Assembly (NCBI RefSeq): GCF_041200175.1
Contig: NZ_CP165727.1
Location: forward strand, 1,178,001-1,242,000
Reading direction: 5' to 3'
DNA: 64,000 nucleotides
Source: Streptomyces sp. R33
GTDB taxonomy: Bacteria; Actinomycetota; Actinomycetes; Streptomycetales; Streptomycetaceae
Below are positions 15,801-22,922 of this stretch, piece by piece. Each line of letters starts with the position of its first letter. Positions within the stretch are counted from its first letter, which is position 1. Under the pieces are notes generated by a model. That model saw only the letters and a list, made by a program, of their open reading frames with translations, had not been told where the DNA came from and did no database searches. Both the position numbers and the translations under genes were made by a program.

Positions 15801-17824
15801 CTGATCTCGTCGGAGCGCAGGTTCCAGTGGTTGCCGGAGTGGTCCAGGGTGAACACGGTGCCGGGCGCGGTGTGCCAGTAGCCCTCGATGCCCCCGCCGC
15901 CCCAGTGGGAGGACCAGAAGACGAGCAGTTCGCCGTCGACGTAGTGGAACCCGTACCGGTGCGAGTTGCTGCTCGGTGCGCGCAGGTCGTGGGTGAGGAC
16001 GGTGGAGTCGGCGTCGATGACGCGGACCTGGGTGGCGTTGGCGACGATCAGGTACGGCCAGGCCTCGACGACGGTCAGGCCGCGCCCGCCCTGGGCGGGC
16101 GTCAGCTCGGCGACCGCGGTCTCCCAGGCGGGCCAGGCGAGTTCCTCGAAGAGACCGGCACGCAGGGTGCGGGCGAGGGTCTCGCCGAGGTCGGCGGCGG
16201 CCGCGGCGGCCACCTCCTCCCGGGCGAGTTCGAGGGCCTCGGCGGGCAGCCAGGTCAGCCGGCGGATGGCCTCGGGCAGACCGGGCAGACCGGCGGCGGT
16301 GGACGCGCCGGCCACGTCGTGCATCCACTCGGTGAGCATGGGGCGGCCGCCGGGCGAGGCGGCGAGCAGCCGCATGACGTTCACCGAGTCGGCGTCACCG
16401 CAGAGGCCGTACGCGGCGCGCCGGAAGGCGGGCCGGAAGCGCTCGTCGGCGGCGATGGCGAGGAGGTCCCGGCGCTGGTCGGAGCCGGCCCAGTCGGTCA
16501 GGTTCAGCTGGTCATGGCGCCGGCGGGGCGCGGAGTCGGGCTCGGGGTCGGTGACCGGGATGTCCAGGGACAGGAGCAGGTCCAGCAGGTCGGCGTCCTC
16601 GACGCCCACCTTCAGGCCCGCTTCGCGGCCGGGCTCGGCGAGTTCGGCGCGCAGCCGGCCGGCCGCCCGGGTGACCAGGTCGAGCAGGGCGGGCAGCGTG
16701 GGGCGCGAGCCCCAGCCGGTGTGGCGGGCGGCGTGGAAGCGTTCGAGCCAGCCGGCGGCGCCGTCGGAGCAGCGCTGCTCGGCGGGCAGTTCGTCCTCGA
16801 TCAGCCCGGCGGTGGCGCCGGATTCCTCGAGCAGGCCCAGCCAGAGGGTGGAGAGTTCGCCGTCGCCGCCGCCGGGCGGCATCAGACCGAGCAGGGTGCC
16901 CCGTACGGCCGGCACCCGGCGGGCCAGCGCCACCAGGGCCGTGCGGTGCGCCTTCCACCAGCCGAACGCGGCGCGCAGCGTCGCGGGCAGCGGCAGCAGC
17001 TCGGCGAGGTAGTCCTGCTCGGCCTCGGTGCCGGTCAGGCCGGCGGCCCGGGCGAGGCGGCGCAGCTCGGTCGCGGCCTGCGCGGAGGGGGGCAGTCCGC
17101 CCGCCGTGCGGCGTACGCACAGGCGACGGAAGCGCTCGTGGGCCTCGGCGGGGCTGACGCGGCCGGACAGCTCCTTGGCGTAGCCGGTGAGCACCTTCAC
17201 CGGGAGGGCGCCGACCAGGGCGAATTCGAGGAAGACGCCGTCGAGGCGGTCCTCGTCGACGGCGAGGCCGTGCTGGGCCTCGCTGGTCCGGGCACGGCCG
17301 AACAGCTGGGCGGCGTACGTGGTGTTCTCGACGGCGAGGAAGATGCGGGCGGCCTGCTCGTAGAAGACGGGCAGGAAGTGCGGGACGGCGGCGGCGAGCC
17401 GGCCGGCCAGTTCGTGGCAGGCGTCGAGGGCGGCCTTGGGCTTGGTCTTGGCCTGGCGGGCGAGCCGGTCGAGTTCGGGAACGACGGCGAGGGCGTGGTG
17501 GCCGTCCTCCGGGTGGTGCACGAGGACCCATTCGGGGAAGCCGAGGGCCTGGCGCTGCCCGAGGCCGACCACGGGCGGCTCGCTCTCGTCGGGTACGAGT
17601 CCCAGGAACCCGGCGGCCAGGTCCTCGGCCGGACCCAGCTCGGCGGCGGCCAGCCGGACGACGACGCGGTCGTCGGCGAGGGCGGGGTGGCGGTAGGTGC
17701 GCGCGGTCAGGTCGACGGCCGAAGGGCCCGCGCCCTCGGTGCCGCGGGGCAGCACGGCGCCCGCCTTGAGCAGCAGTTCGGCCTCGGCCGCGGTGTCGGC
17801 TGCGTTCATCGTGGTGGTGCTCAT
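12863..17824 (-). CDS. 1653-aa operon protein with C-terminal winged helix
   Basis: This is a very large cytoplasmic protein that I cannot place in a named family. Most of it is helical and Ala/Leu/Arg-rich. Residues about 590-720 are unlike the rest, rich in Trp, His, Tyr and Gly (YGFHYVDGELLVFWSSHWGG, then TSYWVWQHRDQDNDGGW), and could be beta-propeller blades. The last 100 residues hold a winged-helix pattern (PTDRNVARWTGWKPARLKAA, then ELVVTASRTRAGRSLFLPGG). The protein ends in a basic tail KVKRTRTRRR, so it probably contacts nucleic acid. Its ATG overlaps the stop of the DUF4132 gene, so the two are coupled. In E. coli a single protein (YehI/MolR type, WGR plus DUF4132) occupies this place. 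The split into two chains is an inference. Confidence 0.75.
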   Translation of the reverse strand: MSTTTMNAADTAAEAELLLKAGAVLPRGTEGAGPSAVDLTARTYRHPALADDRVVVRLAAAELGPAEDLAAGFLGLVPDESEPPVVGLGQRQALGFPEWVLVHHPEDGHHALAVVPELDRLARQAKTKPKAALDACHELAGRLAAAVPHFLPVFYEQAARIFLAVENTTYAAQLFGRARTSEAQHGLAVDEDRLDGVFLEFALVGALPVKVLTGYAKELSGRVSPAEAHERFRRLCVRRTAGGLPPSAQAATELRRLARAAGLTGTEAEQDYLAELLPLPATLRAAFGWWKAHRTALVALARRVPAVRGTLLGLMPPGGGDGELSTLWLGLLEESGATAGLIEDELPAEQRCSDGAAGWLERFHAARHTGWGSRPTLPALLDLVTRAAGRLRAELAEPGREAGLKVGVEDADLLDLLLSLDIPVTDPEPDSAPRRRHDQLNLTDWAGSDQRRDLLAIAADERFRPAFRRAAYGLCGDADSVNVMRLLAASPGGRPMLTEWMHDVAGASTAAGLPGLPEAIRRLTWLPAEALELAREEVAAAAAADLGETLARTLRAGLFEELAWPAWETAVAELTPAQGGRGLTVVEAWPYLIVANATQVRVIDADSTVLTHDLRAPSSNSHRYGFHYVDGELLVFWSSHWGGGGIEGYWHTAPGTVFTLDHSGNHWNLRSDEISLPLPGGGRTTGGGVLHAGDTRLPHERTLLHDGTSYWVWQHRDQDNDGGWREYDPSDGALGRLSQPGFLADALTRRSGAHPADATVPAHSCWLRPAPTVEGSVLGAPVDGLLGWRTVRLPGQGWEGSDTAGRTVSVPEGSEMPVAALAFPGDERPRALTHRWRELSISDPDGVVTAQSRSDYRNAAFATGSVDLPPLPFWYALRPRDPEASAALRAADRVTIGALLRTAAAAEAVTDLPEVVRAALPQVTAPKLIGGIIEVLRFALVQQKALDEVAARLDPDTGAAADREPEGPTDELIAEALYGLGNTGYYRWGAQSDVAHRYLDGLVRAAADTGAEPVPGRLHFDLPELPYSALPFTPLLDQPAAIAYRAVAVGTTDEQRTALCTLLGRVDALGLDSAEGSADRWRRVLVHLGQRHLRTPDGIERNTSYRSLLPLGGGAVLGFTEHNVSVPDGHEFGALLYDPAGRFAVPGPYTLRGEAPLGDRERGAGWLTAFLTEAAERGPAPFFPEAAEEFVRLTGVSAALARLLLAGLPNIDSYEHDFLPAELRTALGVKVADAKNARTELKSLDIELRRELVATLLPADPARLWTEGPDAAAAAELWNRRVGRRKPVPEWLLTEATRAANTSWPLHRALAAILDPAASPSLGVDVPWEVKGDHAEPREPATEPFTASVLTGALTLTAWLAHRLPAGDPVRAALPPALTAVRQRLAAPELLLAIGHFTSLPDFRKAAGTPTETGEGYERYGAVVMATQDDRPKPALRTALLDSTGSDPYLPALRGDDQQPSSVETALRAAHDPRFAALLADPGAPAAGVGAVDKDGTWWPQDPSRSVPELVAEVSEAHGLGADAAAVYLALLAMPDPTDRNVARWTGWKPARLKAARAELAATELVVTASRTRAGRSLFLPGGWAEMSSPVLPVERWKLPMYGLVPGGRPVLGVLVPDEPAADLYRRAWQRVREGDVPRFEALKVKRTRTRRR

Positions 17825-18690
17825 CGCGCGTCCCCGCCCTCTTCGATCTTGCGCCCGGCGTACAGCGCCGCGGCCATCCGCATTCCCTCGGACCAGGCGA
17901 CCGGTCCGACCTCCGTCAGGCGCACCGCCCGGCCGTTCTCGTCGTGCCAGCTCAGCGCGCCGGTGCTCGTCTCGTCCTCGTAGTACGGCTCGCCGATCCA
18001 GACCGCGGCTTCCGTGCCGCCGCCCGTGTCGCGGACCTTGCAGGTCGCGTAGCCGCCGGAGACCCGGTATCCGAGGCCCGTCGCCCGGGCGGCCAGGCCG
18101 AACCTGCTCGCGAAGACCCCGCCCGCGTAGTCCCGTACCTCGGTGGCGGTGGCCGCCAGACCCTGCGGCTTCTCCCAGGTCGGCCGGTGGATCTGCTCGA
18201 CCCGCTGGACGATGCCGAGTTCGGCCGCGAAGTCCCGTACGTCGTCCAGGTCGGGCAGCAGCACCGGGTGCGGCAGGGTCACGGTGCGCGGGGCGAGCCG
18301 TACGGTCTCGCCGTCGAGGTTGACCACCTTCAGCTCGCCGGAGGCGGTGGCGTCCCGCAGGAAGCCGACCTCGTCCGGGTCCTCGCCGACGACGGCCATG
18401 TCACGCAGCGCGTTCTGCCAGGCCTCGTCCGGCCAGACCTGCGCGAGCAGCTCCGTCGGCACCGGCAGCGAGGACACCATCCAGGTGTCCACCTGGGCGA
18501 TGCAGGCGGCTTCGTGCCGCTCCAGCCATTCGGCGAGCCGGCGCAGCCGGTCCACCTCGGGGTGGTCGCGCAGTGCCTTGGGCAGCGTCTTCAACTGCCG
18601 TCCCGCCGCACGGCCGGTGGCGGACCGTGCCGCCACCTTCCCTTCCACCAGGGCGATCTCATACCCCTCGCCCGCCGCCAGCCATGCCAT
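17821..18690 (-). CDS. DUF4132-domain protein (YehI/MolR C-terminal-like)
   Basis: A 289-aa protein recognised by the DUF4132 pattern: a basic helix start (LVEGKVAARSATGRAAGRQL), the motif LRDHPEVDRLRRLAEWLE, a middle with NLDGETVRLA, then VTLPHPVLLPDLDDVRDFAA and QRVEQIHRPTW. The start chosen is MAWLAAGEG at 18690 with GGAGG about ten bases upstream. A longer in-frame TTG start at 18798 is rejected because it lies inside the promoter at 18776-18798. In E. coli MolR/YehI this domain is the C-terminal part of a longer WGR protein; here it stands alone and heads the operon. Biochemical function unknown. Confidence 0.72.
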   Translation of the reverse strand: MAWLAAGEGYEIALVEGKVAARSATGRAAGRQLKTLPKALRDHPEVDRLRRLAEWLERHEAACIAQVDTWMVSSLPVPTELLAQVWPDEAWQNALRDMAVVGEDPDEVGFLRDATASGELKVVNLDGETVRLAPRTVTLPHPVLLPDLDDVRDFAAELGIVQRVEQIHRPTWEKPQGLAATATEVRDYAGGVFASRFGLAARATGLGYRVSGGYATCKVRDTGGGTEAAVWIGEPYYEDETSTGALSWHDENGRAVRLTEVGPVAWSEGMRMAAALYAGRKIEEGGDAR

Positions 18691-18738
18691 CAGTACGTGC
18701 CCCTCCGCCTGCCCGATCCGGATGCGCGCAGCGTGGAC

Positions 18739-18758
18739 CAGGGGGAGAAGACCCCCTG
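18739..18758 (-). promoter_or_regulatory. Small hairpin in the operon leader
   Basis: CAGGGGG (18739-18745) pairs with CCCCCTG (18752-18758) around a 6-base loop. It falls in the roughly 80-base untranslated leader between the predicted transcription start near 18769 and the ATG at 18690. It could be an attenuator or simply protect the mRNA end. Confidence 0.4.
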
Positions 18759-18775
18759 AGCTGCGGTATGCGGGG

Positions 18776-18798
18776 AGACTAGCGAGAGCCACTGACAA
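18776..18798 (-). promoter_or_regulatory. PafBC-type (RecA-independent) DNA-damage promoter
   Basis: On the minus strand the sequence is TTGTCAGTG, eight bases, then TAGTCT. This fits the RecA-NDp consensus TTGTCRGTG-N8-TANNNT at every defined position. In mycobacteria this motif is the target of the PafBC activator, which switches on DNA-damage genes without LexA. The predicted start near 18769 gives a leader of about 80 bases to the GGAGG and ATG at 18690. That this promoter drives the whole 13-kb MoxR/vWA operon is inferred from the coupled gene order. Confidence 0.75.
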
Positions 18799-18932
18799 CG
18801 CCCCACGAGGGGGCCCTGCCCGACTTCGGCGTGGGCGCGGCCGGTTGGGTGTTCGGGGGAAGGTCCGGTTGAATGTCCGGTTCTGGGTAGGCTTTCGCCG
18901 ACAGGGTGGGCAGCCGGCTCGGGGTGGGGTTC

Positions 18933-19667
18933 ATGGGACGTCAGATACGTGTACGGGGCACGGCCCTGGCCGCATCGGTGCTGCTGGCCGTGGCCGGGTG
19001 CTCGGGAACCGGCACGACGGGCAAGGACGCGAAGCCCTCGGCGCCGCCGGCCTCCGCCGGCACCTCGCCCTCCGTACCGGGGGCGGGCGACGCCAAACCG
19101 GCCGCCGGGGACGTGCTGCCCGGCATGGTCGGCGTCCAGGAGGCCCGCACCCGGCTGGCGGCGCTGAAGGTGGCGCAGCCCGGCACCATGGCCGGCTACA
19201 GCCGGGCCAAGTTCACGCACTGGGCCGAGCAGGGCAGCAAGTGCGACACCCGCGAGGTGGTCCTCAAACGCGACGGCAAGGACGTCACCCAGGACTCCGA
19301 GTGCAAGGCGGTCTCCGGCACGTGGACGAGCCTGTACGACGGGGTGGTGGTGACCGAGGCGTCGAAGATGGACATCGACCACATGGTGCCGCTCGCCGAG
19401 GGCTGGCGCTCGGGTGCGGCCGGCTGGGACGCCGCCCGGCGCAAGGCCTTCGCGAATGACCTGACCCACCCTCAGCTGCTGTCGGTGACCGCGGCCACGA
19501 ACCGGTCGAAGGGCGACCAGAGCCCTGACCTGTGGCAGCCGCCGGACAAGTCGAGCTGGTGCCAGTACGGGCGGGCCTGGACCACCGTGAAATCGACGTA
19601 CGGCCTGACCGTGACGGAACCGGAGAAGAAGATGCTTTCGACGATGCTGGACAGCTGCGCGGCATGA
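18933..19667 (+). CDS. Lipoprotein HNH nuclease (DUF1524-like)
   Basis: A 244-aa protein with a lipobox LAVAGC (Cys23) and a Pro/Ala-rich linker to about residue 60. It then has the secreted HNH/DUF1524 domain: MDIDHMVPLAEGWRSGA with the catalytic His, followed by DLTHPQLLSVTAATNRSKGD and LWQPPDKSSWCQYG. The family acts as extracytoplasmic endonucleases, and many Streptomyces carry paralogues. Four Cys in the mature domain suggest disulphides. It is divergent from the DNA-damage-type operon. A TAGGCT -10-like hexamer at 18888-18893 follows two GTCCGGTT repeats. Its stop overlaps the start of the next gene. Confidence 0.85.
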   Translation: MGRQIRVRGTALAASVLLAVAGCSGTGTTGKDAKPSAPPASAGTSPSVPGAGDAKPAAGDVLPGMVGVQEARTRLAALKVAQPGTMAGYSRAKFTHWAEQGSKCDTREVVLKRDGKDVTQDSECKAVSGTWTSLYDGVVVTEASKMDIDHMVPLAEGWRSGAAGWDAARRKAFANDLTHPQLLSVTAATNRSKGDQSPDLWQPPDKSSWCQYGRAWTTVKSTYGLTVTEPEKKMLSTMLDSCAA

Positions 19668-19945
19668 CCGGACGGCAGCAGTGGCGCGACGAGGTCCTGG
19701 CCGGGCCGGGCGGCGCGATGACCGACGAGGTCGGTGTCATCACGGGCCCGCTGACCGTGCGGACGACCGCGGTGGCGGGCGGCCGCGTCCGGATCGAGAT
19801 CCAGTACGAGGACGCGGAGGAGTGGTACACCCTGACCGGCAGCCCGGTCCCCCACCACGGCGACCCGGCCGCCGTCCACGCCGCCACACTGGCCGCGGTC
19901 CGCGCGGGCCGTGCGGCCGAGGCGCCGGGCGCGGCCCCCGCCTGA
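19664..19945 (+). CDS. Small protein coupled to the HNH nuclease
   Basis: A 93-aa cytoplasmic protein whose ATG overlaps the nuclease stop (ATGA), so the two are translated together. The core (VGVITGPLTVRTTAVAGGRV, then IEIQYEDAEEWYTLTG) reads as a small beta-sheet and ends with an Ala-rich tail. It has no signal peptide, cysteine or known motif. The tight coupling hints at a partner role, but a lipid-anchored nuclease and a cytosolic partner would be in different compartments, so an inhibitor function is not assumed. Confidence 0.7.
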   Translation: MTGRQQWRDEVLAGPGGAMTDEVGVITGPLTVRTTAVAGGRVRIEIQYEDAEEWYTLTGSPVPHHGDPAAVHAATLAAVRAGRAAEAPGAAPA

Positions 19946-19979
19946 GCCGGGCCGTGCCCGGGCCCGGAACGAGCCGCGG

Positions 19980-20513
19980 TCAGCCCTCGTACTCCGACAG
20001 GTCGATGCTGTGGATCTGGAGCAGGTGGCCGTGCTCCGGGTCCGTCGTGTCGAGGTCCAGCACCATGCCGAGCTTGCGGATCACGTTCTCGGACTCCTCG
20101 TGACCCGACCGGTTCACCGCGATCACCCGGTCGAGGCCGCGGTCCTGCAGGGCGAACTCCAGGGTGGCCTGCGCGGCCTCGGAGGCGTAGCCCTGGCCCC
20201 AGTACTGCCGGCCGAGCCGCCAGCTGACCGCCACGAAGTCCCGTGCTTCCGCGGGGGACTGCGCCACGGACAGGCCGACCGCCCCGATCAGCTCCCCCGA
20301 AGCCAGCAGTTCGACGGCGAAGAGGCCGAAGCCCTCCTCGTCCCACTCTTCCTCCCAGCGCTCGATCTCCTCGGCGGTCTGCTCCAGGTCGAGCGTGGAG
20401 CCGTCGCCGATCCAGCGCATCACGTCCGGGTCGGCGTTGATCTCCGACAGGGGGACGAGGTCGTCGTCGGTCCAGCGGCGGAGGAGGAGTCGGGGGGTGC
20501 GGATCTCGGTCAT
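19980..20513 (-). CDS. GNAT acetyltransferase (RimJ/RimL type)
   Basis: A 177-aa GNAT protein. It opens with the classic TPRLLLRRWTDDDL, carries an acidic helix, then GELIGAVGLSVAQS, and the acetyl-CoA site WRLGRQYWGQGYASEAAQAT (Q/RxxGxG/A). It finishes with VIAVNRSGHEESENVIRKLG. This is the RimJ/RimL-like subgroup, which modifies protein N-termini or small amines; the substrate cannot be told. The start MTEIRT has a G-rich stretch before it; an ATG nine bases upstream is an alternative. Confidence 0.88.
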   Translation of the reverse strand: MTEIRTPRLLLRRWTDDDLVPLSEINADPDVMRWIGDGSTLDLEQTAEEIERWEEEWDEEGFGLFAVELLASGELIGAVGLSVAQSPAEARDFVAVSWRLGRQYWGQGYASEAAQATLEFALQDRGLDRVIAVNRSGHEESENVIRKLGMVLDLDTTDPEHGHLLQIHSIDLSEYEG

Positions 20514-20602
20514 GCCCCCCATCCTGCCGAACACCGCCGACCAGCGGTAATCGGGGTCTCCACCCCGGGCCGGAGTCCCACTTCCCCCTCCGGTGGGAGG
20601 CG

Positions 20603-21613
20603 TCAGGACACGGTGATCGCGTCCAGCTTGCCCCGCAGGTACGTGTGGGAGTCCACGGGGTCGTGCAGCACCCGGCCGACCGGTGCCGGGAGGGACTCCA
20701 CCCGGGTGTGCGGGTCGCATTCGTAGAAGTAGACCAGCGAGATCAGCTCCTCGGCCGGTGCGTCGGCGGGCGGCGGCAGCACCCGGTGGCGGCCCGCGCG
20801 CCAGCGGTCCCCGGTCCAGCGGGCCATGAGGTCGCCGATGTTCACGGTGAGCGCGGCCGGGTCGTAGGGGGCGTCCTGCCAGCCGTCCGCGTCGGTGTGG
20901 ATCTGGAGCCCGCCCGAGCCCGGCTCGCGGTCGAGGACCGTGACCGTTCCGAAGTCCGTGTGCGCCCCGATGCGGAACTGGCCGGGCAGGGGCTCGCCGA
21001 GCACCTCGGTGCCCGGGTACCAGTTGAGGTTGAACCCCCAGGTGGGGTGCCCGGTGTGGCGGGTGAAATGGTCCGGGGCGAGGCCGAGCGCGGTGGCGAG
21101 GAGCTCCAGCAGCTCGTCGGACAGGGCCCGCATCCGGGCGATGTACTCGACGGCCGCCGGCTGCAGCGCGGGCACCTCGGCCGGCCAGGCGTTCGGGCGG
21201 AACCACTCGGCGTCCACGGACGGGTCCCCCGTCGGCTCGTCCGCCGCGCAGGACCAGGACTCCTTGAGGTCGGGCGGCGAGGCCTCCCCCTCCGCGTAGC
21301 TGTTGGCCTCGGCGCCCGGGCCGAGCCAGCCGCGACCGCCGACCGCGACCGCGTACGGCTCCTTCACCTTCGCCGGCAGCCGGAAGAACTCCTTGGCGGC
21401 CGCCCGGATCCGCGCGGGCAGCTCCGGGTCGACGCCGTGCCCGGTGATCAGGAGGAACCCGGCGGCCTGGAGGGCCTCGTCGACGCGGGCGGCGATCCGC
21501 TCCCGGGCCCCGGGCTCGCCGGACCTCCACGGCCCGAGGTCGATCACGGGGACCTGGGAACGAGCGGAGGCGGAGGGAGTGGGAGAAGGAGGGGAAGGGG
21601 GAGAACTCGCCAT
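20603..21613 (-). CDS. 2-oxoglutarate/Fe(II) oxygenase, isopenicillin N synthase family
   Basis: A 336-aa member of the isopenicillin N synthase-like oxygenases. The N-terminal DIOX_N part is recognisable (QVPVIDLGPWRSGEPGARER, then GFLLITGHGVD). The iron ligands are in GAHTDFGTVTVLD (HxD) and GRHRVLPPP (distal His). The co-substrate region LISLVYFYECDPHTRVES is present, although the usual RxS is not obvious. Such enzymes hydroxylate or desaturate small molecules. The product is not predictable, since no biosynthetic cluster surrounds it. The start MASSPPS follows GGAAGGCAGG and leaves a short Ser/Pro-rich leader. Confidence 0.88.
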   Translation of the reverse strand: MASSPPSPPSPTPSASARSQVPVIDLGPWRSGEPGARERIAARVDEALQAAGFLLITGHGVDPELPARIRAAAKEFFRLPAKVKEPYAVAVGGRGWLGPGAEANSYAEGEASPPDLKESWSCAADEPTGDPSVDAEWFRPNAWPAEVPALQPAAVEYIARMRALSDELLELLATALGLAPDHFTRHTGHPTWGFNLNWYPGTEVLGEPLPGQFRIGAHTDFGTVTVLDREPGSGGLQIHTDADGWQDAPYDPAALTVNIGDLMARWTGDRWRAGRHRVLPPPADAPAEELISLVYFYECDPHTRVESLPAPVGRVLHDPVDSHTYLRGKLDAITVS

Positions 21614-21784
21614 CGGGACCTGCCTTCCGAGCCGGTGTCGGGCGTCCGTCTCCGAGGCTAGCGCCCGCACACCCGCCGGGCCCCAAGGACGCTCCAGCCC
21701 GCTGCACGGGAGTGGAACGACCGCATCTCCTCCCACAGGTGGGTCACCGACCGCCGCTACCGGGCAGCCGTCACCGGGCAGCCG

Positions 21785-22858
21785 CTACCGGGCTGCGGCC
21801 CGCAGGGTGTAGCGGGCTTCGCCGTTCTCGGTGGAGCCCGTCCGCTCGAAGCCGGCCCGGGTGACCACGCCGTGCGAGGGGGCGTTGTCCGCGTCGACCC
21901 GGGCGTGCAGCGCGGTCACGCCCGGCTGGGCGAAGGCCCAGCCGGCCAGGCCCTTCAGCGCCTCGGTGGCGTACCCGTTGCCGCGGGCCGACGGTACGAG
22001 GTCGTAGCCGACCTCCGCGTTCCCCTCGGCGTCGGGGGCGCCGTGGAAGCCGATCCCGCCGATCGCGCGCCGGTCCTGCGTACGGACGACGGCGTACGCA
22101 CTCCACCCCGGGCGGAACGTTCCCTCTTCCTTCGCCCTGGCCACCATCCCGGCGGCGGCCCTGGTGCCGTCGCCGGGGCCGTCCTCGGCCCAGGCGAAGC
22201 CGCCGGTGCCGCCGTCGTGGAGATCGCCGGCGACGAGCGGGGAGATCTCGCAGAGCACGACGCGCTCCGAGGCGATGGGTTCGGCGTACCAGCGCCAGGC
22301 CCGGCGGCGGGGCAGGCCGGGGAGTCCGGCCCGGCCGGTCACCCACAGGAGGGTGGGCCAGGGAGCGGCGATGCCGCGCGGAGCCTGCGGGAAGAGCCGG
22401 TCGAGGACCTGTTCGCAGAGGTCGGCGTCGGGCTCCCAGTCGTGGGCGCCGAGGCCGGTCAGGATGTCGTGGGTGTGCAGCAGCGTCTCGACGATGCCCA
22501 TCGCGGCGAAGCCGTCCGGGCCCGCCATGCCGTACGGGTGCCAGGCCCGGACCCCGGGGTCGGTCACGGCCACGGCGGCGGACAGCAGGCCTCCGGTGGC
22601 CTCGATGACCTGGATCAGGCCGGTGGGGGTGGTGCCGGGGTCCGCGCTGATGTCGAAGGGGGCGTACCCGCTGGTCGAGCGCCCGGTCAGCTGGGTGGCG
22701 TACCCGGTGAAATCGCTCGCCACGTGGACGGCGGTGTCGTAACAGCTCCACTCGAGGTCGGCGGCCGGGGCGGACCAGTCGAGGTGCGCCACCCCTCGGA
22801 GTGCCTGTGCGGTGAGGGACACGGATCGGTCTACGGCGTCGGAGCCCATGATCGTCAT
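21785..22858 (-). CDS. Fusion of mycothiol-dependent DinB-like (MDMPI) domain and GNAT
   Basis: A 357-aa two-domain protein. Residues 1-200 follow the mycothiol-dependent maleylpyruvate isomerase pattern: a first helix (DRSVSLTAQALRGVAHLDWS), TAVHVASDFTGYATQL with the metal His, and a later GIVETLLHTHDILTGLG with two more histidines. Residues 220-357 are a GNAT fold with AIGGIGFHGAP, then VPSARGNGYATEALKGLAG as the acetyl-CoA loop, then DADNAPSHGVVTRAGFER. The pairing suggests a detoxification or antibiotic-modifying enzyme, but the function is not established. The start is one of two nearby ATGs (22858 or 22849). Confidence 0.8.
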   Translation of the reverse strand: MTIMGSDAVDRSVSLTAQALRGVAHLDWSAPAADLEWSCYDTAVHVASDFTGYATQLTGRSTSGYAPFDISADPGTTPTGLIQVIEATGGLLSAAVAVTDPGVRAWHPYGMAGPDGFAAMGIVETLLHTHDILTGLGAHDWEPDADLCEQVLDRLFPQAPRGIAAPWPTLLWVTGRAGLPGLPRRRAWRWYAEPIASERVVLCEISPLVAGDLHDGGTGGFAWAEDGPGDGTRAAAGMVARAKEEGTFRPGWSAYAVVRTQDRRAIGGIGFHGAPDAEGNAEVGYDLVPSARGNGYATEALKGLAGWAFAQPGVTALHARVDADNAPSHGVVTRAGFERTGSTENGEARYTLRAAAR

Positions 22859-22922
22859 GGGCGGAACCCTAGGTCGGCGCCCGCGCCCGGGCCAGCGGAT
22901 ATTCGGCACGGCCGCGGAGCGG

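Noticed and set aside
12737..17983. 1748-residue plus-strand frame opposite the 1653-aa gene
   Set aside because: Composition is Gly/Gln/Val/Arg monotony typical of antisense frames; the minus strand has coupled start and stop codons and foldable domains.
18690..18798. Longer DUF4132 start at a TTG (18798)
   Set aside because: It lies inside the predicted PafBC-type promoter and lacks a ribosome site; the ATG at 18690 has GGAGG.
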